Shown here: positions 46,081 to 57,456 of the stretch, in pieces
Position numbering within the stretch: the first letter of the stretch is position 1
How the letters are laid out: every line of letters begins with the position of its first letter
Source: Blakeslea trispora
Lineage: Eukaryota > Mucoromycota > Mucoromycetes > Mucorales > Choanephoraceae
Direction: 5' to 3'
NCBI GenBank assembly: GCA_025331445.1
Contig: JAIWNE010000101.1
Location: forward strand, 1 to 64,000
Length of the DNA stretch: 64,000 nt
Program-made: the position numbers and the translations under genes
Notes under the pieces: generated by a model
The model's input: the letters and a program-made list of their open reading frames with translations, nothing else
Databases searched by the model: none
What the model was told of the DNA's origin: nothing

Positions 46081-47389
46081 TTTACCTTAAATAAAGTGAC
46101 TATTGCCATCTATCTGGTAGCAACAGTACCATCATGAAAGGTGCTTTTACCTAATGAAATGCTTTTTTGGAAACAGGCGCGGAATGTATTAAAAACTGTA
46201 GTGTTAGATCACATCAATGGTTCCCCTTGGATTTCAGCTCCATTCTAAAACTGTCATGAAATACAACTTATACTTCACCTTTAGTAGATCTGTAAGAGGA
46301 ATCGAGCCTCTTAAAGGCGGTATCTACCAAGACTTGATTCGAAGGTTTGGCCCCTTTGGAGTAGGCTCAGAGCTAACTAATAAAATGCTGACTGAATAAA
46401 AACGTTTGTTGTTGACATAGTTGTAGATATTGAATGGAATAGGACATATAATAATACAGCATCACTATCAATATGTTGCAATACAAAAGCTCTAAAGAAA
46501 CACTTGTATTTATTTTTTAGCCAAAGATAAAGCAGTAAAATTTGAATAAAATGATCTGCACAAATTAGAACGAGGACACTTAATGACCAACAATTTGAGT
46601 ACATTGTGAGATGACTTGATCAGGCTATTAGTGCAGAAAGATGTTTCGGTACTTCCACTGAGTTAGAGTAGCCAACAAAGGCTTGAAATTCCTTTAAATA
46701 TTCAATGAAGGTAACTATAGTATCTTCAAATGTTCCATTAATTGAAAAGAATGTTGTTTTAATTAGACAAGTACAATTTTTCTCTTAAAACTTCTCAGTT
46801 TCATTAATAGCTCTCGCAGTCGTTAAAACAATTCCTTTAATTCTGGCCTCCCAAGCGTATCTGATACACTTTTGACTGGAGACCATTTTAATCGTCAAAA
46901 CCTTGCATTTCTTATTCTTATGAATATTCTACCAATCTTCAAACATTGGTTCCATCAACCGAATGTTCTACGGGTGTTTTATTTGGGTTGTCATAAATAG
47001 CATAGTATGAAATAAACAAGGATACAAAAGAAAAAAAAAAAAACTACTACAAAAAGTGTTGATCATGTCAATAAGATCATCTTTGTTCAGTTTCAATGAG
47101 TTTCTAATTATTCTCTGGTCTATTGATTAACATTTCATATTTTTTTAATCCATCTAGGTGTCAGTTACTTCTAACAATTCGAGATCTCTGGAAGGAAACA
47201 AGAAACCATCGGTCTTTAAATGTTCGAGATCACATATGTCTTTCTCAGGTCCGAAAGCAATGAACAATAGAGAAGTGTTTGTTTTGGTTTTTTCTCTTTT
47301 TTTTATATATAAAAGGCACCTTTCATTTATTTTGCTGTTTTATTCTTTTTCTTGCTTGTATATCAACTTTATCGATTTGTGAAAGAACA
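46081..47389. other. Intergenic, no gene seen
   Basis: Single-copy DNA outside the right arm. Short ORFs (46217-46399, 47158-47382) show no family resemblance. The last 100 bp hold a TATATATAAAA stretch at about 47304 that could serve as a TATA box for the phosphatase gene. Confidence 0.45.
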
Positions 47390-49000
47390 ATGAAGTGGGT
47401 GTTTCTTTTGCTTACATTGGTATCCATCATAAACGCAAATCTGGTATTTTCTAATGCCAACGATGGCTCTCTTATCTTGAAGAGAGATGAAGTCAATGGT
47501 GCTCCTGGCCAAGTCTGTTCGGCAGATAATTATAATATCTTGGATCCCAATTGGAATAGGACATATGGTGTCCATGAGCCTCAACAGATTTCATTGTCTT
47601 TGATAGATGATAGTCATGCCATGCGCGTTCAATTTTCTACGCTAAATTCTATTGATCGCTCTATTCTGAGATATTGGCCATCCAAAAAGAGTAACAAGAT
47701 GATCGCAGTACAAGGAAAGGTAAGCAACGTTTGTTTGTTTGTTTGTTTGTTTGTTTTTCAGATATTTTATGTGTGCTTTAAAGTAACTTGAATTTTTAGG
47801 ACTGGACTTTTATTGATGGTGGTGCTGCTAAACGCAAATTGTACTTGCACAAGATGATGACAAGAAAATTAAAGCCTGCCACTGTCTATCATTATCAAGT
47901 AGGTGCTGCTGTAGGTAATCAAATTTATTGGTCAGAGGAATTCAAATTCCATTCGGCATCTAAAAAGGAGGAATTTAGCTTTTTAGCTACGGGTGATGTT
48001 GTAAGTCTCTCTGCTTCCTTTGCTAGACTTTGTACATCTAATACCTCTTCTATTTCATTTTTTAGGGTGCCTGCAATGCGGTTGCAGTTAACCACTTGAA
48101 AGAATTAGCAAAGACTGGTCACTATGATTTCATTACTATTGCTGGAGACCAAGCTTATGATATGGCTGACTTTGACGGAACAAAAGGAGATGAGTACCTC
48201 AATTTTATGCAAAATTTATTTAGCCGTGTCCCTTATCTGGGTTCAGTTGGTAATCACGAAGGTGCTTATAACTTTAGTCATTACAAGAACCGATTCAACC
48301 ATGTACCTTATATGGAAAGTAACTATGAGAATCCTCTCATGTACTCTATCAACTACAAGTCACTTCATCTCGTCTCTTTTTCCACCGAAATCTATTTTAA
48401 AGGAACAGATTCCGAGATTCAGGCGGCTGTCAATTGGCTTGATGCTGATCTGGCAAAGGCAAATAAACATCGTCATCAGCGCCCTTGGATTATCTTCCTT
48501 ACACATCATCCTATCTATTGCTCTGGTGATAACGATGATTGTACCATCAAGGCACTCACCATCCGAAATGGTCCCACCAATCCGGTCACAAATCAAACTT
48601 GGGGTGGTCTAGAAGATATTTTATTGAAACATCGAGTGGATGTCTATTATAGGTAAATAGTATTATCTAGATTTAACTTCATTTGCTCATGGATTTCTTG
48701 TGTAGTGGCCATGTACATAACTATGAAAGAACATATCCAGTAGCTCATGGTAAACGTACATCAACCTCTTATCATAATGCTCCCTCTTTCTTTCAAATCA
48801 TCATTGGTAATGCAGGACAGCCAGAAGGTCCAACCGAATTTAATCCAGGCCCATATCCGGATTGGTCAGCTCGTCGTTATGCAAGCTATGGTTTCTCTAC
48901 CTTTCATGTATCTCCTCATGCTCTCAATATTGTGCATCATCAAGCCAATGTAGATGGTTCTTTGGGTGGCATTGTAGACCAAATTACTGTGACTAAATAA
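47390..49000 (+). CDS. Secreted purple acid phosphatase
   Basis: Four exons: 47390-47719, 47800-48000, 48066-48652 and 48706-49000, giving 470 residues. It starts with a signal peptide (WVFLLLTLVSIINANLV). The five metal-ligand motifs of purple acid phosphatases appear in order: LATGDVGAC, AGDQAYD, GNHEG, FLTHHP and SGHVHNYER. The N-terminal fibronectin-like domain carries VHEPQQISLSL and MRVQFSTL. It hydrolyses phosphomonoesters outside the cell or in vacuoles at acid pH, usually for phosphate scavenging. Intron 1 holds a GTTT repeat (about 47729-47757). A second ORF (48124-48612, +) is a shadow of exon 3. Confidence 0.93.
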
Positions 49001-49054
49001 ATAAAAAAAGTATTCCGCATAAATCTTTTTTTTTTTTCGACTTGATCTGTAACC

Positions 49055-51571
49055 ATGTCTAAGCGTGATCGCATAAAAGAACAAAGAAGCAGTTTGCCTA
49101 CATTTGAATATCGACAAAATTTAATAGATGCCATTCGAGAATACAGCATATTGGTTGTCATTGGTGAAACAGGTAACCAGCAAAAAAGAAAGAAAAGATA
49201 AAATAGGAAAAAGACTGATGAATCTATAAGGTTCTGGTAAGACAACACAAGTACCTCAATACATCTTGGAAGAGATTCCAGAGATCAAGTTGATTGGCGT
49301 TACTCAACCAAGGTAAAAAAAAAAGGACTACTTCAACTTTGATGAGAGAGGATTTTAACTTTTTTTTTTTAAAAAAAAAAGACGTATTGCTGCAATGACA
49401 GGTAATGAAGAGGAAGGAGGTGGATTTTTTTATGATGTTTCTCAACTCGAGTTATAGTGGCCAAACGCGTAAGTGAAGAGCAAGATGTACGCTTAGGCAA
49501 TACTGTAGGTTATACAATTCGTTTTGATGATCATACATCTTCTTCAACACGACTGAAATATATGACAGATGGTATCCTATTACGAGAAGCCACAGTGGAT
49601 CCATACCTCACACACTATGATTGTATCGTGATTGATGAAGCACATGAACGTACATTGGAGACGGATGTTCTATTTGGCCTATTAAAACAGACGCATCGAT
49701 TGAGACCCGAACTTAAAATCTTGATCATGTCTGCTACATTGGATGTAGCTAAATTCTCGGATTTCTTTGATGAATGTCCAATCTTTGAAATCCCCGGCCG
49801 TACTTATCCTGTCGAAGTGATTTACCCTGTTGAAAACATCAAGCTTGCTACACTTAAATCAGCCATGGTAGACCGCGCAGTAGAGACAGCATGGCAGATC
49901 CATACCCAGGAAGCGCCCGGTGATATCCTTGTCTTCTTGACAGGCCAACAAGACATTGAGCGTGCCTGTAAGGCATTTGCTGAGCAGTCAAGGACATGCA
50001 ATTATCAAAAACAAGTAAAGTATCACGAACAAGTTCGAGATGCCGTTGTCTATCCACTCTATGCTAGTCTTGAAGTGTTTGATCAAAAGGCCGTGTTTGA
50101 ATTACCTCGAGAGGGAGATCGAAAAGTTGTGTTTGCTACCAATGTAGCTCAGGTAAAGATTCAAAAAAAAGGGGGTATTTTGTATTTTCTCCTTCTATAC
50201 AATCACTCAAGTTTCTACTAGACATCAGTCACTATTCCAGGCATCCGCTATGTAGTGGATTCAGGTTTTGTCAAGGAAAAGTCGTTTGATCCAAGCACAG
50301 GGATGGATGCTTTACTTGTGACAGAAATTAGTCAGGCAGCAGCCGTTCAACGTGCAGGTCGTGCAGGTCGAACGGCACCTGGCAAGGCCTACAGGCTGTA
50401 CGGAGAAGAAAGTTTCTATAGTATGATTCCTGATACCATCCCAGAGATTCAACGTAGTAGTCTAGTTAGCACAGTGCTAGCACTCAAAAAGATGAATATT
50501 GTTGATGTTTTGAACTTTGAGTTTATTGATCCACCAGATGAGCAACTTGTTCGTAATGCCCTCAAGCAGCTCTATCTCTTGGGAGCTATTGATGAAGAAG
50601 GCAAAATTACTCGTCTAGGTGATCAAATGAACAGTTTCCCACTTTCTCCTTCTCTAGCTCGTGTCTTAGTTGCTTCAGCTGAACTTCATTGCAGTCATGA
50701 AGTCTTGACGATTGTCAGTCTTTTGGCAAGCGATATGGAAATCTTTAGATCTCCCCCTCGAGCACGCCAGGAAGAGATGATAGAAGCGGAAGAAGCTCGA
50801 CACAAACTATCTCATCCTACAGGTGATCATATGACGTTACTTGGGATCTATTATGAATGGAAAAGACATGATAAAGGCAGAGATTGGTGCAAAAAACATT
50901 ATGTGAATCACAAGGTGCTCGAGACAGCATCTCATGTTCGATCTCAGTTAATTCAAGTGATGGACAAGCTTGAACTGCGTGTGTCTCGTGCACCCACGAT
51001 TCTGCGCAAAAAAAAGTCCAACAAGAGTAAACGAAGGGTAGGTGAAAACGATAGAGGCGAGAGTCCTGACCCAGTGCCTATCCTGCAATCCTTCCTGACA
51101 GGCTATTTCACCAATGTGGCCAACAAGAGCCCTCATCGTGCTGTCTTTTCACACTATGCTCCCGATCAATACCTTGCTTCTAGTGATGACAGCCATGTCA
51201 ATTCAACCGAGTTGGTAGCATTGCATTTACATCCTTTGTGTGCTCTTGACAGAAATCATTATGCGGACATTGAATGGGTGTTGTATACGCATATTACTTA
51301 TACCAACAAGGCAGTCATGAAAGGCGTCAGTAAAATCTTGTGGGATTGGGTGAAGCATGGACAGGACAGAATCCAAAAACTACCTTATACCAGACTAAAT
51401 GGTGAGGCACAACCTAATGTAGAAGAAACAGACCGAGCAGCAGAAGAAAAGCAGGAACAGATAGAGAAAGAAAAGGAAGAACAGGAGAAACAAAAATCAA
51501 AGAAGCGTCGTGCAGAAGAAATAGAACTGATTAGACAAAGAGCTCTGGCTAGACGTAAACAACGAAAATAA
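49055..51571 (+). CDS. DEAH-box RNA helicase, DHX40-like
   Basis: Five exons: 49055-49172, 49231-49312, 49382-49401, 49458-50152 and 50222-51571, giving 754 residues. Helicase motifs are all present: GETGSGKT (37-44), TQPRRIAAMTVAKR, DEAH (133-136), SAT (165-167), FLTGQQDIE, and QRAGRAGR (348-355). Winged-helix, ratchet and OB-fold regions follow (to YTHITYTNKAVMKGVS), then a charged Lys/Glu-rich tail ending ARRKQRK. The short N-terminus and the tail match human DHX40 better than the splicing helicases; that is from pattern memory. Exon 3 is only 20 nt, and the intron before it ends in a T-run followed by an A-run. Confidence 0.85.
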
Positions 51572-51655
51572 ATATATGTCATCTAATTTTCAAGATTGTC
51601 TACTTGTAAAAATTTAGTCTATTTTTTTTGTTTTGTTTTTGTTCTTTAAAAAAAG

Positions 51656-53346
51656 ATGCTTCAATTGGCCCTTAAATTATCTCTTGGGCTTTGTTTAGCC
51701 TATGTAGTAAGTCGAATGATTGAGTTGTTAATATAACCAACTGTTTATGCATAAACAATAGAGCATTATAGGTATTTTGAGCTTAGATACGCCTCAACGA
51801 TAGTAAGTCCTTTTTTTTTAAAAAAAAAAAGATTAGCTCAAACTACCCAAACTCATCTGTATGCATAAAAAAAAAGTGTCATGTTTTTGCAATGGGTTCA
51901 TTGGCCTTGGGCAAAGTTTGAAAGTCTCGAATATTATGGGTTTGGACGTAGGCTATAAAAGAAAAAAGAAAATAAAAGCTCAAGTATACTTACAAGGGAA
52001 TGACAGATAATATGGGAAGAAACACTAGAATTCAGACATCTGATAACGTGACTATTGGTGCCTGGCATTTCTTGCCTAAATCATATTATGATCAACACCA
52101 GTTGCGTTACCAAGACAAGATAGACGATCATGTTTACGATGATGCACTTTCGGAACCAGCCTATGATACTGTCATCTATTTCCATGGAAATGCACTTGAT
52201 CGTACTGCACCTTGGCGAGTAGACCTTTACAAGGTAATTTACTTAATTTCGGAATTCATGTAGCAGTTCTAAACATTTAAAAGCAATTGATGAATCGATT
52301 TAGAAATCTTCATATCATTGCTATTGATTACAGAGGTTTTGGTGATTCAGGCAAGTATTACGTAATTTCATCTCATTGGCAACATCTCATGGTACAATAG
52401 AGTCTACACCTTCCGAGCATGGCCTTCGTTTAGACGCATTAGCCACATTGGATTGGTTAAACAAACGGAATGGTAACTTCAAACAAAGCTTTTTTTCTTT
52501 TTTCTATCTAGTAAATAGACTTTTTGTTTTGTTTTCTAGTGCCTAATAATCGTATTTCATTGATTGGTCATTCACTTGGTAAACTAGAGAAGAAAAGCCA
52601 TTTATCGAATATATGAATTGACAAGAGAAAACTATACAAATTAGGTACTGGAGTGGCTACTACATTGGCACATGATATGAATGCATCTGGTAAAGTATGA
52701 TTACTATTGTTATTGCTTGGATCTTATGAAGCACAATATAGGACACCCTGCCAAAAGCCTTATTCTAAAAGCAGGCTACAGTTCAATGACAACTTTGGTT
52801 TTTGAATATAATGTCATTCCTTTCTTTCCTATTTTATCTCCTATCAAGCGATTGCCTGTAGTACAACGTAACTGACCTGCAAATTCTATAGTATTGAACA
52901 CTCATCATCTCTGTTGCTAGAATGGTTATTGAGTCGATTAAATCATAAGTTCGATTCCCTTTCGAAAATTCAGGTAACAGACAATAAACCCCTTTCTCTT
53001 TTTCTTCTACACAAGTGATTACTGATTTTATAGATTATTAGCATATTGGGTGTCCTCTTTTGATTATATACGGATTGGGTGATCTTGAAATACCTACCAC
53101 AAACTCCCTTTCTCTATTTAAAAGAGCATTAGCAGTGCCAAATCATTACACTCTGTCTGACATTGTCAATCAAGGCTTGGTCAAACATATCAACGTTTCT
53201 CAAGAAGCTGTTGCTTATCGTTCTGATTCTATACATATGGTAGAGCTTAAATATGGACATCACAATAATAGTAAGTTTAAAAACATAATTCTAAAGACAA
53301 TCAATAACTAGATTATGCTAGTTGGTTATTTCGATATAACGTATGA
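51656..53346 (+). CDS. ABHD12-like alpha/beta hydrolase (membrane lipase)
   Basis: From about 51890 the model is firm: exons ending at 51947, then 52007-52233, 52284-52350, 52401-52472, 52540-52578, 52645-52689, 52742-52867, 52921-52973, 53042-53270 and 53312-53346. Family features are VMFLQWVHWPWA, EYYGFG, NVTIGAWHFLP, YFHGNA, DYRGFGDS, the nucleophile in GHSLGTG, the Asp in IYGLGDLEIP, and the His in KYGHHN. The N-terminal segment MLQLALKLSLGLCLAYV (51656-51706) looks like the membrane anchor. The link between it and VMFLQ (51762-51890) is unclear; the most coherent reading needs an 18-nt intron at 51853-51870. One intron (52351-52400) uses a GC donor. Confidence 0.82.
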
Positions 53347-53468
53347 ATCCATGCGCACTATGTTAGACTATGAATAATTCTAAAGAGACTTGATCATCAA
53401 CACATGTGGTTTATTCATTGTAATAAGGAAATAAAAAAAAAAGAAGTATTCTTCTCGCTTTAAATTCT

Positions 53469-54143
53469 CTAACGGTTGGTGAGAGCACGATGTGCCTCAG
53501 ATAGTTGTGCTTCCAAAACGCGAATTCTTTCTTGCAAAGAATGATCCTTTGAAGCCAAGCCAGATTTTTCGGATTCCAAGACAGCAATACGAGTATTCAA
53601 CTGGTTATTATCTGACTCAAGTTCAGAAACACGTTTCTCTAAAGACTCCATTTTCATTAGCTTCTTTAATCTTGATCGACGAGCAGCATCAGTATTCTTT
53701 TGTCGCTTCAGTGCGATTTCATCTTCATCTTCAATCACTGAACTTTTACGCTTAGAGTTGGATGGAGTGGGAGGAGTAGGAGTAGGAGAAGAGAGAACAG
53801 GGGTTAGACTTGGTGTCAACAGTTGTGTACTTGGGCGAGGAGCAAGGCGTGGCAACTTGTGCGTGGTAGGAGGAGCAGGATGAATATCAGGAAAAAGAGG
53901 TACAGCAGGTGAGACAGAGGATGGTGATTGCTTGGATTCAGGTGGGCTAATAGGCGGTGAATCAGGCAACATGTTTTGTTGAGATAATAGATGAATCAGG
54001 TCTTGTGAAAAGAACAAGCCTGATTGTGAGAAGCTGTCTGTAAGCCAGCTGTCCATCATAGTAGAATTGATGTACGTTTCTTGCTCCGAAGAGAGCTGGT
54101 CCTGTTGAGGTTGAGAGGATTGATTTTGATATTGGGTGTTCAT
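53469..54143 (-). CDS. bZIP transcription factor, Gcn4/CPC1-like
   Basis: A single exon of 224 residues. The C-terminus is a bZIP domain: the basic region KRQKNTDAARRSRLKKLMKM has the NxxAARRSR pattern of Gcn4-type factors, and a leucine zipper follows (LEKRVSELE ... VLEAQLSEAHRAL). The N-terminal two thirds are Ser/Pro/Gln-rich with acidic-hydrophobic patches (SWLTDSFSQSGLFF) that look like activation segments. Gcn4-like factors drive amino-acid biosynthesis genes under starvation and are controlled by upstream ORFs. Upstream ORFs occur here too, at 54310-54188 and 54468-54445. The exact orthology cannot be fixed from sequence reading alone. Confidence 0.88.
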   Translation of the reverse strand: MNTQYQNQSSQPQQDQLSSEQETYINSTMMDSWLTDSFSQSGLFFSQDLIHLLSQQNMLPDSPPISPPESKQSPSSVSPAVPLFPDIHPAPPTTHKLPRLAPRPSTQLLTPSLTPVLSSPTPTPPTPSNSKRKSSVIEDEDEIALKRQKNTDAARRSRLKKLMKMESLEKRVSELESDNNQLNTRIAVLESEKSGLASKDHSLQERIRVLEAQLSEAHRALTNR

Positions 54144-54187
54144 GGTTATATAGGGGGGATTTGTTAATGGTTTGTTTTAATCGAGAG

Positions 54188-54310
54188 TTAATTTTCTGGT
54201 GGTTGTTTTCTGTTTTTCTTTCTTGAGGTAGATAAGGGTGAATCAGTAGTGTATGAGAAGAAGTGAGTACTTGACATTTTGATGGTTCTTTTAGATAGTA
54301 GTATAGCCAT
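54188..54310 (-). promoter_or_regulatory. Upstream ORF (40 codons) in the bZIP leader
   Basis: Starts MAILLSKRTIK with a second in-frame Met, and ends at TAA 45 nt before the bZIP ATG. A shorter uORF of seven codons lies at 54468-54445. If the transcript starts upstream of these, re-initiation control like that of GCN4/ATF4 is possible. The transcription start is not known. Confidence 0.5.
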
Positions 54311-54479
54311 TCTTTTTTTTTTTGAAGATGTGTAAATAGACCGATATTTGGTAACGTAAGATAAACACAGATATAGATTGAATGTAATTTTTAATATTCT
54401 ATATATATGTAGTAATAAACAAAAAGCGTGCTTAATTTGAAGATTTAAATAGTAATAATGGACACCATCTTGGGCTAAT

Positions 54480-55985
54480 CACAGAAGGGGAGGAATTCAA
54501 TAAAAAGGGGGGAAGAGTGAAGAAAAAAGAAAGAGAAGGTAAAGAATCTGACATGGGCAAGAAGTTTTATTTATATCAAAATTTTGATAGAGCTTATCTC
54601 TTAGCCTATCTAAGAACAACATACAAGTTGATTGGCTGGATTAATCTAAGTCTTGATGACTCTTCACTGTAAACTCCGAAGATGTGTGGTTTGCCCACTA
54701 TAAACTAGGCCATTCTCTCCTTTTGTTTAAAGGCAAAGCCTAAAAAGCGAATACCAGAATGATTATACGTCTTTAGTTAGACTTTTTTTTGTCTTTTAGC
54801 TAGTAGAATCGATCTAGTAAAGCAAAGCTATAGTGTATAACATAAACCAAGAAAATGATAATATTATAAAAAAAATTGTTTCTAGCCAATCAGCAAATAT
54901 GCAGCAGCCCCGCCATCCCGAGAAAATGTCGGAAAATGAATAAAAATTTAGATGACACGCACACAAACATATCAGAAAATTTTGGTGGTTCATTTGATTG
55001 GTACTTTATTTTTTGTTCATCTTATTTTTTAAGGTTTTTTTTTTCATGCCTTATCAGTTAAACACACGGTATAATTTAATTAAATCATTTTCTCCACACT
55101 TACAAGAGAGTAAGCTTTACTTTCCTTGTTACTTGCACTCAGCAGATGGATTTACGCGGCTTTTTTATTTTATTTTGAATACAGCGCAACTCTTAGTGAC
55201 ATGCTTCTTTCTTTTCTTTTTTTTTTAAGTGACACCAACTTATAAGAATTAGAAGCCAAAAAAGGCAATTAAGACCACACTAAGTCGGACTTTGAGCAGG
55301 ACATTGGGCCTTTTGTTATGGAAGAGATCTTCGCTATAAATATGTCATTCTTGTTTCGATCAACCAATTTCCTCTTTTATCTTCTAATCAGCAAGAGTTC
55401 GATTTTGTACTCGCTATGCAATATAGCAAAAATCAGTACGACACTATAGAGCTTTTGGAGTACCTGGAGGTTACATTATTTTAGGACAATTTAAAGCTTT
55501 CATCTAATGGTCTCTTTACTTTTCAGGTCTCAATTGCTCTCACTCTATATTGCAAACATGTTTTGGGCCAGCACTAACTTTTCTATTCCAAAGGTCGTAA
55601 TTAATGCTTTTTAATCAACTCATTGCTTCTCTCTCTTTGAAAGCAAAATGGCAGATTAATAAGAAGCAAAGATAGTTAACTTGAGGCATACAGAAACTTG
55701 AATGTATACGCATGGTTCTCAAGAAGTAGACAAATTACAGCCTTACTTTTTTTAAACAAAAGAAAAAAAAATAGCATTTTCAGACTTGACTTTATGTTTG
55801 TTGATTAAACTGAATCGGTCCGTGGATTATTTTTTTGAATCCGCTAAACAATAAGAGCGCGTAACATTTGATGTAACCTTTTGAGTGACTCCTTTTTTAT
55901 GCAACCTCCGTTTAGCTAAACCTCACCATTGAGACGAAGACAGGTTTATTCTTTTCTTTTTCTTTCTTTAGTATTTTACTATAAT
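54480..55985. other. Intergenic, no gene seen
   Basis: About 1.5 kb of AT-rich sequence between two divergent genes. Only short ORFs. Confidence 0.5.
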
Positions 55986-55990
55986 TGAAT

Positions 55991-57160
55991 ATGCCTAATG
56001 TCAATCGTTTCTCATCAGCAGAAGAAATCATTCCAGCTTCTGCATTCACTGTATCTCCTATTCTGACATCAAGTCTGTTTGATGAAATTGACAGCGCAGT
56101 AGCTCGTGACACAAGCCATTCTTCTCGCTCTACAACACCACCTGCTCCTCCACCAAGCACACGATGGAATAGAAGATTGACATCAAGCCAATCAAGACGT
56201 AATACCTATTGTTTAAGCGAAAAGGCTTTTGATCCATCTTCTTTATTGAAAGAGAATGGAGAAGCACATGATATACTTCACTTCGAAATTATGTGTAATG
56301 ATGGAGGAAGATATGGGTAATAACAGCTACTATTTAATGTCGTTTTGCGTGTACTGATAAATACATCTATCATCAAGTGAAATGTATGGTATCGAAAACG
56401 TCTTGTTAAATGATGGATCTGTTTATTGGTAACTATATAATGAATTAGATATGACTTGGCTTTATTGAACTTTCATTTAGTTCAGGAAGGAAAGGCACTG
56501 TCAACATACTTGTTCGCTATTGTGGTTTTGTGCAGAGTGGTCTTATTGCAGACACCAATTGTTCTATAACCAAAATGATATTAAAGGCACCACAACATGG
56601 GTAAATAAGAGAGGAATTTTGAATAAATTGAATACTAATTTTTCTTTAAAAAAAACCACTAGATATAATGCACCATGTAAGTGATTTTCCCCCCCTCGTT
56701 ATACCTTGACTTAATCTTTTCATTCGACATAAAGGCAAAGAAGGCCTTGTGTTTGTTTCGCATAGAGAAATTGATATACAAGGTAAAGGATAGAACAAAG
56801 AATAACCCAAAGTTTTGATTTTTAAATGGTAGGCCTCTGAATTTAGACTCAGCTAAATTTGATGGCTTCTCAAAAGAAGACTATGAACAATACAAACTAA
56901 ACAGCAAAAGAGATACAGATCCCGTTGCCTGGTTTAGTCTATCGAATGAAAGAACATGTATTGTCGATCTGGAAGCAAGGTAACATTTCTCGTATTGATT
57001 GATGTTGGCCTGAAACCTATTATCGTTATTTAGATCCGCCAAATATGTACTTATCAAGCTATTAAGAGCAGAGACAGAATCTGATAATATTGATATACAG
57101 TACATTGGCTTCATAGGCTTTTCTGGTGCTCGATCGTTCAGTTCAGCTAAACTATGTTGA
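55991..57160 (+). CDS. Multi-exon protein, possibly with a galactose-binding-like (DOC-type) fold
   Basis: Seven exons: 55991-56316, 56378-56428, 56481-56600, 56663-56676, 56735-56782, 56847-56979 and 57034-57160, giving 272 residues with consistent phases. The N-terminal 90 residues are Ser/Thr/Pro-rich. The rest is a folded domain: YGIENVLLNDGSVYCSSG, VNILVRYCGF, ITKMILKAP, LVFVSHREID, and the C-terminal strands KYVLIKLLRAE...IDIQYIGFIGF. The strand pattern and the ending resemble galactose-binding-like or APC10/DOC domains, but I cannot name a family. Exon 4 is only 14 nt, which explains why the gene is easily missed. Confidence 0.55.
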
Positions 57161-57456
57161 CAATAGGACCTAAAACAACAGTAATAATAAAATGTTTCAC
57201 AGTCTGTTTCTCTCATGATACACACAAGCTTATGCCTTTTATTTGATATTCAATGTAAACTGTTGTCACAGTAGATAACCGTTACACATTCTCGCTACTT
57301 CAAACTTGCTCAACTCAAACAGCCAATCATGGCATGCCCTAAGATTTTTCGCACCTGACTTTGAATTGCGCATCTCTAAGCCGTACTATTTTTTTTTCTT
57401 TCTTTCCTGTTTTCTCTTGTTCCTCTTTTTTTTTTTTTCTTTTTATGAGTTGAGAT

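Noticed and set aside
48124..48612. 162-codon ORF in the phosphatase gene
   Set aside because: A shifted frame of the phosphatase exon, without its own motifs.
52940..52970. tRNA-like T-loop GTTCGATTCC
   Set aside because: It lies inside a coding exon of the hydrolase, with no acceptor or anticodon stems around it.
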